DNA of 15,979 nucleotides, from NCBI GenBank assembly GCA_021789355.1, contig JAJYJR010000060.1, forward strand, positions 1 through 15,979. Direction: 5' to 3'. Under the pieces are notes generated by a model. That model did not search any database. It was not told the DNA's origin and saw only the letters and a list, made by a program, of their open reading frames with translations. Source of the DNA: Chloroflexota bacterium (GTDB lineage: Bacteria; Chloroflexota; Limnocylindria; Limnocylindrales; CSP1-4). Positions 1 to 6,602 of this stretch are shown piece by piece. The position numbers and the translations under genes were made by a program. How positions within the stretch are numbered: position 1 is the first letter of the stretch; each line of letters starts with the position of its first letter.

Positions 1-205
1 AGTGGAGCCACGCCTGCACCGCGGCGTCGTGCACGGCGTCCTCGGCGTCCGAGCCATCCCGCAGGATCACGCTGGCCAGGTGATAGGCGCGCTCGAGCCG
101 GCTCTGCGAGAACCGCTCGAACGCCGCCCCTCGCTCGGCCTCGGTCCCCCCGGACACGACAGGGCTCACGCCGATCAGTCCCTCCAGACGCTCGATGGCC
201 ACCAT
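1..205 (-). CDS. ECF-type RNA polymerase sigma factor, N-terminal part (runs off the left edge)
   Basis: The minus strand encodes about 68 residues that enter sigma region 2. The segment AYHLASVILRDGSDAEDAV followed by HDAAVQAWLH matches the ECF pattern in which an AEDA(V/L)-Q-D-(A/T)-F core helix binds the beta-prime coiled coil. A histidine replaces the usual glutamine. Region 2 mediates core binding and -10 recognition; region 4 would lie beyond the window. I chose the ATG at 205. A GTG at 169 with GGAGG about 11 bases upstream is a credible alternative and would give a more typical ECF N-terminus. A TTGACC hexamer 17 bases before CACAGT lies upstream and could be a weak promoter. The ABC permease remnant upstream is on the same strand, about 200 bases away. 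The partial sigma assignment is fairly secure; its regulon is unknown. Confidence 0.75.
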   Translation of the reverse strand, partial: MVAIERLEGLIGVSPVVSGGTEAERGAAFERFSQSRLERAYHLASVILRDGSDAEDAVHDAAVQAWLH

Positions 206-412
206 ACCTGCAAGATGCAGCAGAGGGCCTTCTGGTTCACCTCGACTGTGGGCGTCGTGGCGTGATCGGTCAACGGCGGGTTGAGGCAAGCCTGGGTCGT
301 GGCATAGAGCGCCGATGAAGTCACCACCATCAGCACCTCCTGCCGGCCGACTCGATCCGCACCGCATACCCGACGGACCCAGGAGTGCGCGCGGACTGGC
401 CAAGACGTACGC
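206..412. other. intergenic gap between sigma factor and permease remnant
   Basis: About 200 bases lie between the permease stop and the sigma factor start, both on the minus strand. I see no convincing gene. The only regulatory hint is a weak minus-strand TTGACC/CACAGT pair with 17-base spacing that could drive the sigma factor. Confidence 0.4.
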
Positions 413-676
413 CTACCCCACCCGCTTGAGCCTGCCCGTGCGCTTGGCGAAGCGCTCGGCGCGCGCGAACACCCACAGTCCGAGAGGCACGAGGACCACG
501 CCCATCACGACGAGCGGCCACGCGTCCCCCAGGAGGGATGTCGCCGATACGTTCTGCACGAGGCCCTTCCGCACCGCGTCGAGCACGTAGGTGGCCGGCG
601 AGAAGCGCGACACCACCTGCATCCAGCCCGGCAGGATGTCCACGCTGTAGTACACGCCGGTTATCAACGCGATACC
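413..676 (-). pseudogene. ABC-2 type transporter permease, C-terminal remnant cut off at its 5' side
   Basis: About 85 residues, beginning around ALITGVYYSVDILPGW, form the end of an ABC-2 membrane subunit. The GVYYSVDILPGWMQ element followed by SPATYVLDAVRKGL is the conserved stretch before the last membrane helix of this family, seen as WPLVVMGVVLVPLGLWVF. A short basic tail ends the protein. ABC-2 permeases are normally about 250-280 residues with six helices, so roughly two thirds is missing. Reading upstream, the frame continues only to about 676 as sensible sequence and meets an in-frame TAG at 698-700. The break lies 35 bases from the start of the serine recombinase, so the simplest reading is disruption by integration of the element. 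The N-terminal half is not in this window. Confidence 0.75.
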
Positions 677-698
677 GTCGAAATCTTGTCCCTCCGGC

Positions 699-711
699 TA
701 CACTTGCCGCA
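699..711 (+). promoter_or_regulatory. -10 box for a leaderless recombinase mRNA
   Basis: TACACT at 699-704 fits the TANNNT -10 pattern and ends six bases before the ATG at 711, placing the expected +1 on the A of the start codon. No Shine-Dalgarno sequence precedes this ATG. Leaderless starts with exactly this geometry are common in high-GC Gram-positive lineages. No clear -35 hexamer is visible. Confidence 0.45.
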
Positions 712-2654
712 TGCCGGTCGACGAGGCGATGGTCCGCTATATGGGCTCGCCCCCACCCTATCCTGCGTTCTCATTGAAACGATACTCGCCCCGACCGCGC
801 GCGGCGGTTGTCTGGACGAAGGAATGGCAGGACGCGGGCGTCAGGCGCGTCACGCATGACTTCGGCCTCACCGTGGTCGCCGAAGGAATCGAGCGGCTCG
901 TTTCTGGTCGGCTGGCGAAGGACAGGCCCGAGGTTGAGCGCATCAAGGAGCTGGGAGCAGCGGGCGTCATTCGCGTGGTCGCGGTCGCGGACTGGCGAAG
1001 GTTCAGCCGTGACGACCCGAAGCGCGTGCTGACGCTCGTCGGGCAACTCGAGGCGCTGGGCGTCGTGGTGATCTCGGATACCCAGCGCGATCTCGTCCCG
1101 TGGCAGGACCTGTACTGGGTCAAGCTCGCTTTCTACGCCGAGTTCGCGAACCGCGAGGCGGTCGACAGTTCCAAGGCGACGGCGAAGGGGATCGTCGAGG
1201 CACGGGGCGCAGGGGTGGCCTGGGGCCGGTCCCCGCTGGGGTGGAGGCGGCTCGAGCGGATCGGGGACTACACCGATCCCGACGAGCGGGCGGCCGCGCG
1301 CCGGAAGAGCTACTTCGTGCCGGACGAGAGCGACGGACCGCGGTCGATGCCGGTCCTGAAGCAGGCCTACGAACTTCGCGCCGCCCGTTGGTCATGGCGC
1401 CAGATCGGGAGAAAGCTCGGACTCGCATCCAGCTCGGTCATGCACGCCCTTCTGGGGGACGTCGGCCCGGACGGCCTCCGCTCCAACCTGCGGAACCGCG
1501 AGCAGGTGGGGGCCGACCTCTACGACCTGATCATATCGATGGGGCCTGGCGGGGAGCCGGCCCACACCGGTCGACGACCGTGGTTCTTCCGCGGCCTCGT
1601 GTATTGCCCCTTCTGCGGCAGCCGGATGTCCGGGTCGGAGAAGATCGATCGCCACAGAACCCGGTACTACGACTGCGACAACGCCAAGAACGTGCAGCAC
1701 TCGTGGACGAGCGTCCGGGAGGACATGCTCCTGGCGGCCCTGCGGCGGGACCTCGCGCAGATGGCCTTCAACGATGAGCAGGTCGCCCGAATCGGGAGAG
1801 CGAGCAGAACCCCGAGGCGACATCGGGAGGTCGAGCGAAACCGGAGGAATCGGGAGGAGATCCTACGTCTCATCCGGAAGGCGAACGTCAAGTTCGACGC
1901 GGACGGACTCACTGAGGACGAGTATCGGGCGCAGATTCGGGACTTCCGGGCGCGCCTCGCCGAGATCCCGAACGACCCGCCCGACCTGGCGATCGCGGGC
2001 CTGTTGGAGCAGCGGCAACAGCTATCGCACCTCGCCGAGATCCTTCCCGCCCGGCCTGCCGACCCCGCCGAGGTCAAGATGCTGGTGCCTATCCTGCGAC
2101 GGACCCTCGTCCGTGTAGACCTCGACCAGGACACGCGACGTCCGACGTTCACGTACACGCCGCTCATCGAGGAGATCCGCCGCGTAGCCCGGACCGCCGG
2201 AGTGTGGGAGGAGACCGAGGCCGAGGAGCGGAACTGGCTGAGCCCGGCCGAGGTCTGCGGGGCCACGGGTTGGTCGAGGTCGACCGTTAGCCGCTGCCTT
2301 CGCGCGGGGACCATCCCGGCCGACAAGACCGACGCGCCTCGACTCGGCCGGTACCACATCCCACGAGCGTGGGTCGAAGCGCACGTGGGCAACCCTCCAC
2401 CCGGAAGGACCATGCCGCTTCCACCGGCGGACGGTCCACTGACCATCGCCGAGCTGGCTGAGCAGACTGGCTTGGGCTACCGGACCGTGCTCGAACTTGT
2501 GCGCTCCGGACAGGTCCCGAGTGAACGGACGGGACAGGGCCGACACAGGCGGTACCAGATCCCGCCAGACGCGGTTTCGTCGGCTGCAATCACTCGGGCA
2601 CGAGAGCTGAGCACGGCCCGACATTCCCACGCGCTTCGGGCGCGGGGAGCTTAG
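711..2654 (+). CDS. large serine recombinase-like protein with degenerate N-terminus and two C-terminal excisionase-type HTH domains
   Basis: The 647-aa product follows the large serine integrase plan. A resolvase-like domain (about 30-160) contains SG-x5-RP (65-73) and WRRFSRDD (95-102), the counterpart of the DRLSR active-site helix. A Recombinase domain follows (about 160-290), then a zinc ribbon (C299, C302, C322, probably H330) and a charged coiled coil (about 370-445). Two similar HTH_17/MerR-like modules end the protein, at about 508-558 (LSPAEVCGATGWSRSTVSRC) and 577-621 (LTIAELAEQTGLGYRTVLEL). The segment where Y-x-R-V-S is expected reads AAVVWTKEWQ, with no serine, and the stretch from there to SG is shorter than usual. 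It may therefore be inactive, or use a different nucleophile. The gene sits at a disrupted permease, as integrases do. It overlaps the convergent 58-aa gene by four bases. The start is supported by the leaderless -10. Confidence 0.82.
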   Translation: MPVDEAMVRYMGSPPPYPAFSLKRYSPRPRAAVVWTKEWQDAGVRRVTHDFGLTVVAEGIERLVSGRLAKDRPEVERIKELGAAGVIRVVAVADWRRFSRDDPKRVLTLVGQLEALGVVVISDTQRDLVPWQDLYWVKLAFYAEFANREAVDSSKATAKGIVEARGAGVAWGRSPLGWRRLERIGDYTDPDERAAARRKSYFVPDESDGPRSMPVLKQAYELRAARWSWRQIGRKLGLASSSVMHALLGDVGPDGLRSNLRNREQVGADLYDLIISMGPGGEPAHTGRRPWFFRGLVYCPFCGSRMSGSEKIDRHRTRYYDCDNAKNVQHSWTSVREDMLLAALRRDLAQMAFNDEQVARIGRASRTPRRHREVERNRRNREEILRLIRKANVKFDADGLTEDEYRAQIRDFRARLAEIPNDPPDLAIAGLLEQRQQLSHLAEILPARPADPAEVKMLVPILRRTLVRVDLDQDTRRPTFTYTPLIEEIRRVARTAGVWEETEAEERNWLSPAEVCGATGWSRSTVSRCLRAGTIPADKTDAPRLGRYHIPRAWVEAHVGNPPPGRTMPLPPADGPLTIAELAEQTGLGYRTVLELVRSGQVPSERTGQGRHRRYQIPPDAVSSAAITRARELSTARHSHALRARGA

Positions 2655-2827
2655 GCAGCTTCCTCCGTGTGCTCGACGGCGCTGGCGTCCTTCTCGTCGG
2701 CCGCGGCCGTTTCACGCGCCGCGCGCTCGCGACGGTAGGCGAGCACTGCCGCGAGGTCGTCCGCGATTGAGTCCACGAGTGCGCGAGCCTCGGCACTGAT
2801 TTCGAGATTAGTCACCACGAACGACAC
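2651..2827 (-). CDS. small acidic helical protein, 58 aa, function unknown
   Basis: A GTG start at 2827 is preceded by GGAG eight bases upstream. The product begins SFVVTNLEISAEARALVDSI, continues DDLAAVLAYRRERAARET and ends in an acidic tail rich in Ala, Glu and Asp. It looks almost wholly helical, with no cysteines and no membrane segment. Its stop overlaps the recombinase stop by four bases, tail to tail. Its promoter side faces the palindrome cluster that precedes the gene at 3065, so the two may share a divergent control region. I do not recognise a family. Size and position next to a recombinase would suit an accessory or regulatory protein, but that is a guess. Confidence 0.5.
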   Translation of the reverse strand: MSFVVTNLEISAEARALVDSIADDLAAVLAYRRERAARETAAADEKDASAVEHTEEAA

Positions 2828-2887
2828 GGGTGCGCTCCGACTGCAACCCCGGTCTTGGGGCTGGCGGAGGTTCGGCGAGTGATTCCA

Positions 2888-3006
2888 GCGCGCAAGGGAA
2901 GCGCCCACGGAAGTGGTGCCGGCAAGCACCACGAGCGTGCTCTGGCGCCGGGTCCCGCACCACTCAGCCCCATGCGCCTTGCGCGCGTGACCTTGCGCGC
3001 AAGGCG
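2888..3006. repeat. palindrome cluster (GCGCGCAAGG units) upstream of the 3065 gene
   Basis: CCTTGCGCGCAAGG is a perfect 14-base palindrome at 2991-3004. Its left half, CCTTGCGCGC, also occurs at 2977-2986, 14 bases earlier, and GCGCGCAAGG occurs at 2888-2897. As a result CGCCTTGCGCGC (2975-2986) and GCGCGCAAGGCG (2995-3006) form a 12-bp inverted repeat with an 8-base spacer. A separate hairpin, GTGGTGC/GCACCAC, lies at 2913-2919 and 2926-2932. Repeats of this kind serve as operators or replication iterons. They lie in the divergent gap between the 58-aa gene and the 3065 gene. Confidence 0.6.
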
Positions 3007-3064
3007 ACCACGCACGCACAGCGGCGGAACTTGCGGGTAGACGGTCTTGGACGAGCATCCGGGT

Positions 3065-3688
3065 ATGACCGATCGCCCCGTCGGCCCGCTCGTCGCCGAG
3101 CTCGCGATGCCGCTCTTCAACCGCCTCGTCCTGATGCCGCTGCGCCGGGCGATCGTCGGCGAGGACGCGTGGAGCGACTTCTACGAGTTCGGAGAGGGCG
3201 GGCATCCCTGGTGGCACTACCAGGAGGGTCCGGACGGCCGTCTCGTGCTCGTCGGGCCACTCGACCGCCGTGCCCAGCCGTCCCTCCCGCAGCCCGTGCG
3301 CGTGCCGACTCGCCCGACTGCGACTGCCGGCGGCGTATCGGTCACCCTGTCCTGCGGCCGCGTCACCACGCCGATCGCCGGCTATCGGCCCGAGGTGCAC
3401 GGGCCGCTCGTCGACCAGCTCGACCTGCTGTGCGTGCTCCTGGACGAGGGCAGCGGGAGCGCGACCCGCCGCTCGTCGCACGGTCCTTGCCTGAGCCCGA
3501 GCCTCGCCGCGCGGGCGTGGGGAACGCGGACCGGACGCACGCAACGGCGCGCAGACGCCTACCTCGCCGAGCTCGGTGCCGCAGGCATCCTCGATCGCGA
3601 ACTCATCGGATCGCGCGCCGAGTGGCGCGTGCCCGCTGACGCGACCGAGCGATTCCGGGCAGTGCACGGCTTCACGGTCGCCGACTGA
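3065..3688 (+). CDS. unknown protein, 207 aa, with a possible C-terminal winged-helix segment
   Basis: I chose the ATG at 3065; GGACGAG lies about ten bases upstream, a weak ribosome site. The N-terminal half contains an acidic-aromatic stretch (WSDFYEFGEGGHPWWHYQEG, 36-55), then a proline-rich linker (70-90). The C-terminal part reads like a winged helix: LSPSLAARAWGTRTGRTQRR (143-162), a following helix DAYLAELGAAGILDR, then a short strand pair ending in EWRVP. There is no signal peptide or membrane segment. The upstream palindromes make a DNA-binding role plausible, for example an autoregulator or replication initiator, but this is inference and no family was recognised. Coding potential rests on length and G/C at third positions. 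A long antisense frame exists here, which I regard as a shadow. Confidence 0.55.
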   Translation: MTDRPVGPLVAELAMPLFNRLVLMPLRRAIVGEDAWSDFYEFGEGGHPWWHYQEGPDGRLVLVGPLDRRAQPSLPQPVRVPTRPTATAGGVSVTLSCGRVTTPIAGYRPEVHGPLVDQLDLLCVLLDEGSGSATRRSSHGPCLSPSLAARAWGTRTGRTQRRADAYLAELGAAGILDRELIGSRAEWRVPADATERFRAVHGFTVAD

Positions 3689-3875
3689 CACGTGCCGTCG
3701 GAGCCGAGCGATGCACGGACCCGATGAGCGCGTCGACGGCGCCGGCCAGCACCGTCAGCGCATCCTCGGCCGGGTGGAACCGGGCGCCGGGTGGGCGCCG
3801 GTCGGCGATCGCGACCACGGCGAGCAGACTGCTGTACTCGAGAGCAGCCCCGTCTACATCTAGCCGATCGCCCAC
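3672..3875 (-). CDS. possible small protein or gene remnant, 67 aa
   Basis: This minus-strand frame has strong G/C third-position bias from about 3851 to 3672. It encodes GAALEYSSLLAVVAIADRRP, then a segment containing FHPAEDALTVLAGAVDALIG and a short basic end. A GTG at 3875 is used as a provisional start; it overlaps the end of the decayed transporter by 16 bases, as a coupled gene would. The stop overlaps the end of the 3065 gene by 17 bases. No ribosome site is obvious, so it may be the tail of a broken gene. No family recognised. Confidence 0.3.
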   Translation of the reverse strand: MGDRLDVDGAALEYSSLLAVVAIADRRPPGARFHPAEDALTVLAGAVDALIGSVHRSAPTARVSRRP

Positions 3876-4185
3876 AGCGTGCCCAGGGCGATGAGCGCGG
3901 CGAGCACGGACAGCCACTGTTGGCCACGACTCGCCGAGATGCCGGCGTGCTCACGCCCTCCCGGCCGGGGCCGTGCGGCAGGGTCTGCGCGAAAGCGAGG
4001 ACGCCCGCCTACGCCGGCGAGCGTGGCATGGCCAAGACGAGCAGGGAGTCCGCGATGCCGGACGCCCGGGTCCCCACGGTCGAGACGACCTCGTCCAGAG
4101 CACCATGACGTCCCGGTTCCGGTGGAGGGGCTGCCAGGCCGCGTGCACGGTCTGACCCTCGCCGCGAGCCGAGGGACCCATAGGC
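3860..4185 (-). pseudogene. decayed MFS transporter (N-terminal and C-terminal scraps)
   Basis: Pieces of a major facilitator protein occur in three successive minus-strand frames. The first reads PLHRNRDVMVLW, the entry to helix 1 in MFS_3-type exporters. After a one-base shift comes DEVVSTVGTRASGIADSLLV, then LAMPRSPA, an in-frame TAG, and AGVLAFAQTLPH, the helix 1-2 region. After another shift comes a last hydrophobic segment, GQQWLSVLAALIALGTLWAI, before the stop at 3860-3862. Intact transporters are about 400 residues, so most of the middle is deleted. At least two frame changes and one nonsense codon make this a clear pseudogene. Function before decay (drug or siderophore export) cannot be decided. 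Confidence 0.7.
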
Positions 4186-4605
4186 GCTCGCGTCGTCGGT
4201 GCCGTGCCACGGTCGGCGAGTCCAGCCGTCGCAGCCGATGCCTGGCCGATCCCGCAGACCCGGCGTGCCGGGAGCCACACCATAGGCGTGCCGGGAGAGA
4301 ACACTGTGTCGAGCACCGCACGTGGTGGTGGGTGGATGCCAAAGAGCACGAGAAGCTAAGGGCCTGCCTCGAAAATCCCGCGGGGTCGGCGAGGAACCGA
4401 GATCGCGTCATAGCGACAGATGCTGGGGTGCCTCGGAAGGCCGCGCGGACGCAGGTCCAATCGCGCCGGTGGCGGGTGGGAATACGATGAGGCATGGCGG
4501 CTGGACGGGGACCCGCCGTCCATGAATCGAGGGTGGAGCGACGTGCCTCGGGATCGTGGCGAAGAGAGCTGCGTCGGCAGGCGGCCTCGGAGCCGAGCCT
4601 CCCCG
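4186..4605. other. gene-poor stretch, no supported gene
   Basis: About 420 bases between the decayed transporter and the lipoprotein gene. Several overlapping frames are open on both strands, but none shows a ribosome site, consistent third-position bias or a recognisable domain. The stretch may hold further unrecognisable remnants. The lipoprotein could begin earlier, at an in-frame ATG at 4522, which would take up part of it. Confidence 0.4.
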
Positions 4606-4986
4606 ATGCTCCGTGGCTTCGTCGTCGCGCTTGCCGTGTTCCTGCTTGCAGACTGCTCTGCGGGCATGGCGGGCACGGTCACCATCCCGACCTTCCCGTC
4701 GCCCTCACCGGGTGTCCAGGTGCTCTGCCCGGCGTCGCTCTACACGCCCTTCACCCTCGAGGGCGATCCTGCCGCGTCCCCGCCCGTCTGGGGCGTTGAT
4801 CGCTTCGGCAGGCGCTTCGACATCATCTGGCCGCCCGGCTTCCGGGCCCGCTTCACGCCGAAGCTCGAGATCCTCGACCCGAGCGGCGCGGTGGTGGCCC
4901 GGGCCGGGACGGTCAGCGACGCCGGAGGGGCCGGCGACGACAACACCCGGGGGATCTGCAGCATCGGGGGCAAGGTGTACTTCTGA
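4606..4986 (+). CDS. small secreted lipoprotein, 126 aa, function unknown
   Basis: From the ATG at 4606 the product starts MLRGFVVALAVFLLADCSAG: a short positive end, a hydrophobic core and a lipobox LADC with the cysteine at residue 17. It would be exported and lipid-anchored after signal peptidase II cleavage. A Pro/Ser/Thr-rich linker follows, then a roughly 85-residue domain with FDIIWPPGFRARFTPKLEIL, DPSGAVVARAGTVSDAGG and a final CSIGGKVYF. This C-terminal block resembles small domains seen in uncharacterised lipoproteins, but I cannot name a family. An upstream in-frame ATG at 4522 would add a long arginine-rich leader and is less likely. A hairpin directly after the stop probably ends transcription. 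Confidence 0.65.
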   Translation: MLRGFVVALAVFLLADCSAGMAGTVTIPTFPSPSPGVQVLCPASLYTPFTLEGDPAASPPVWGVDRFGRRFDIIWPPGFRARFTPKLEILDPSGAVVARAGTVSDAGGAGDDNTRGICSIGGKVYF

Positions 4987-4991
4987 TCGAG

Positions 4992-5013
4992 CCGCGAGGG
5001 TCCTGCCTCGCGG
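4992..5013 (+). terminator. hairpin after the lipoprotein gene
   Basis: CCGCGAGG (4992-4999) and CCTCGCGG (5006-5013) form a perfect 8-bp G/C stem with a 6-base loop, starting five bases after the lipoprotein stop. There is no T-run, so it would be a non-canonical terminator. Confidence 0.5.
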
Positions 5014-5028
5014 GCCATCGCCTGCTCG

Positions 5029-5049
5029 GTCGGGCCCTTGGCCCCCGAC
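5029..5049 (-). terminator. hairpin directly after the IS110 transposase stop
   Basis: GTCGGG (5029-5034) and CCCGAC (5044-5049) form a 6-bp stem with a 9-base loop immediately beyond the transposase stop on the minus strand. It may be a terminator or part of the short right end of the insertion sequence. No T-run follows. Confidence 0.35.
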
Positions 5050-6279
5050 TCACGCGGCCTCCGGCGCGGGCGTGACGACGTAGCCCAGCGCCTCAAGCCT
5101 GCGGGTGAGCCGACGACGGACGCGCTCGGCGTCGCGCCGGTCAAAGTACGTGGCGCCGAGGTCCTCGAATGGCCGCCCGGTGGACAGGACTGCGTAGACC
5201 ATGCCGAGAATCGTGTGGCCGACGGCGACGAAGGCACGCTTGGCGCCACGGCGGGCGGCCAGGCGGCGATACTGGGCCCCGAGGTACGTCTTCGTCCGGG
5301 ATGCCGAGCGAGCGGCCCCGATGAGGGCTGCCCGGAGCCAGGGACTGCCCCGCCTCGTCTTGCCGCCGTGCTGCACGCCCGCGCTCTCGTAGTTGCCCGG
5401 GCACATCCCGGCCCAGGACGCGAGCTGGCGTGACGAGCCGAAGCGGGCCATGTCCTGCCCGATCTCGACGAGGATGACCTCGGCGGTTCGCCCGCCCACG
5501 CCGGGGATCGTGGAGATCCGCTCGATCAGCGCTCCGGCCGGTCGAAGACGTTCCTTGATCTCGGCGTCGAGCGATGTGATCAGCGCATCGAGATCAGCGA
5601 GGTGGCGCAGCTGCGCGGCCAGCAGGAAGCGCTGGTGGGGTCCGACCGAACCAGCCAGCGCCTCAACGAGCAGCCCGTGCTTGCGACGCAGGCGACCCTT
5701 GGCGAGCTCGGCGAGCGCCTCCGGGTCGTCCGATCCTTCGGTGAGCGCAGTGAGGATCGCCCGGCCGGAGACGCCACCCAGGTTCGTGCTCACCGAGCCC
5801 AGCTTGACGTTGGCGCCCTCGAGGACCTTGGCCAGCCTGTTGATCTCGGACGCCCGCTCCCGGATCAGGCTCGTCCGATAGCGCACGAGCTCGCGCAGCT
5901 CACGGTCGGGCCGGGGCGGGATGAAGCTCGGCCGGATCAGTCCGTGGCGGAACAGTTCGGCGATCCACTCGGCGTCCCGGACATCCGTCTTGCGGCCGGG
6001 GACGGCCTTGAGATGCGCGGCGTTGGCCAGAACGAGCTCGAAGCGATCCTCCAACAGGTTCCAGATCGGCTTCCAGTAGCTGCCCGTGGCCTCCATCGCC
6101 ACGGCTGTCACTCCACGTTCCTCGAGCCAGTCCGCCAGGACGAGAAGATCCGCCGTGAGCGTGCCGAAGGTGCGCGTCTCCTTGGCCAGCTCACCGGGCG
6201 GATCGCTCGCGATCACGCAGACGGTGAGCGAGCGCTTGCCGATGTCGATCCCAGCGCACCTCGGGTGCACGATGTCCAT
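5050..6279 (-). CDS. IS110-family transposase (bridge-RNA-type recombinase), full length
   Basis: The 409-aa protein has the two-domain IS110 architecture. The RuvC-like DEDD domain shows D12 in [11 protein letters not shown]63 in [10 protein letters not shown], and D99 and D102 in [12 protein letters not shown] long helical linker follows, then the Tnp_20 domain, with the helix-hairpin-helix-like [20 protein letters not shown] (253-272) and [17 protein letters not shown] (296-312), where S299 is the likely nucleophile. No frameshift or stop interrupts it, so it could be active. IS110 enzymes recombine DNA guided by a bridge RNA from the element's non-coding end. The ATG at 6279 has GGAGG eight bases upstream, within a small hairpin. 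Element ends were not identified; IS110 elements lack long terminal inverted repeats. Confidence 0.93.
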   Translation of the reverse strand: MDIVHPRCAGIDIGKRSLTVCVIASDPPGELAKETRTFGTLTADLLVLADWLEERGVTAVAMEATGSYWKPIWNLLEDRFELVLANAAHLKAVPGRKTDVRDAEWIAELFRHGLIRPSFIPPRPDRELRELVRYRTSLIRERASEINRLAKVLEGANVKLGSVSTNLGGVSGRAILTALTEGSDDPEALAELAKGRLRRKHGLLVEALAGSVGPHQRFLLAAQLRHLADLDALITSLDAEIKERLRPAGALIERISTIPGVGGRTAEVILVEIGQDMARFGSSRQLASWAGMCPGNYESAGVQHGGKTRRGSPWLRAALIGAARSASRTKTYLGAQYRRLAARRGAKRAFVAVGHTILGMVYAVLSTGRPFEDLGATYFDRRDAERVRRRLTRRLEALGYVVTPAPEAA

Positions 6280-6285
6280 TGTTGG

Positions 6286-6306
6286 AGCCTCCAGCTTCTG
6301 GCGGCT
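6286..6306 (-). promoter_or_regulatory. hairpin covering the IS110 ribosome binding site
   Basis: On the transcript strand AGCC-G-CCAG-AAG-CTGG-A-GGCT folds into two 4-bp stems separated by one mismatch, with a 3-base loop. The GGAGG ribosome site lies in its 3' arm. This would limit translation of the transposase, a known form of control in other insertion sequences; here it is inferred from sequence only. Confidence 0.4.
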
Positions 6307-6495
6307 GAGAGGCGCCCCTCATTCGCAGCGACTGCCCCGCGTGCTCTCCACGAGGGGGGAGGCAACAGACGGTGATTCCGCTCAGGCGCCTCGGGTCCAT
6401 CTGTAGAACCGGGCTCGCAGCACCAAGGCCCTACGACCTTCGTCTGACCGCCGGCCTGGATTTTCCTCCCGACGCGATCGGGCCGGCGGCCCGTG

Positions 6496-6521
6496 TGCAT
6501 CTGTATACGAAATCAGATGCA
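6496..6521. repeat. inverted repeat TGCATCTG-N10-CAGATGCA
   Basis: Perfect 8-bp arms at 6496-6503 and 6514-6521 flank a 10-base spacer that is A/T-rich compared with the surroundings. It lies about 80 bases upstream of the 6603 membrane protein gene, and could be an operator or part of the IS110 end. Confidence 0.45.
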
Positions 6522-6602
6522 TTGCCGCTTGACGGCTCGCGCCGCATCGCGCGAGAGTCGGCACGGTGCGTCCGTGAGGGCGCAGAGCAAAGGTGGCAAG
6601 CC

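Larger units (their letters stand above)
6280..6602. other. non-coding stretch: probable IS110 left end (bridge-RNA region) and upstream region of the 6603 gene
   Basis: This 323-base gap lies upstream of the IS110 transposase. In the IS110 group the long non-coding end upstream of the transposase encodes the bridge RNA, so the part nearest 6280 is the place to look. A 21-base imperfect hairpin (6286-6306: AGCC/GGCT and CCAG/CTGG) covers the transposase ribosome site. Farther right is an inverted repeat at 6496-6521 and a weak TTGACG at 6529-6534, facing the 6603 gene. I could not place the IS boundary. Confidence 0.45.

Noticed and set aside
640..720. tRNA attachment site at the left junction
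   Set aside because: No tRNA-like sequence is present; the disrupted gene is a permease, as is common for serine integrases.
1100..2630. Several 200-codon frames on both strands inside the recombinase gene
   Set aside because: They are shadow frames of a high-GC gene; none carries a recognisable motif.
2651..3691. Long 346-codon minus-strand frame
   Set aside because: Its left 58 codons are the real small gene; the rest is antisense to the 3065 gene, has no ribosome site and reads as low-complexity Arg/Ala/Pro.
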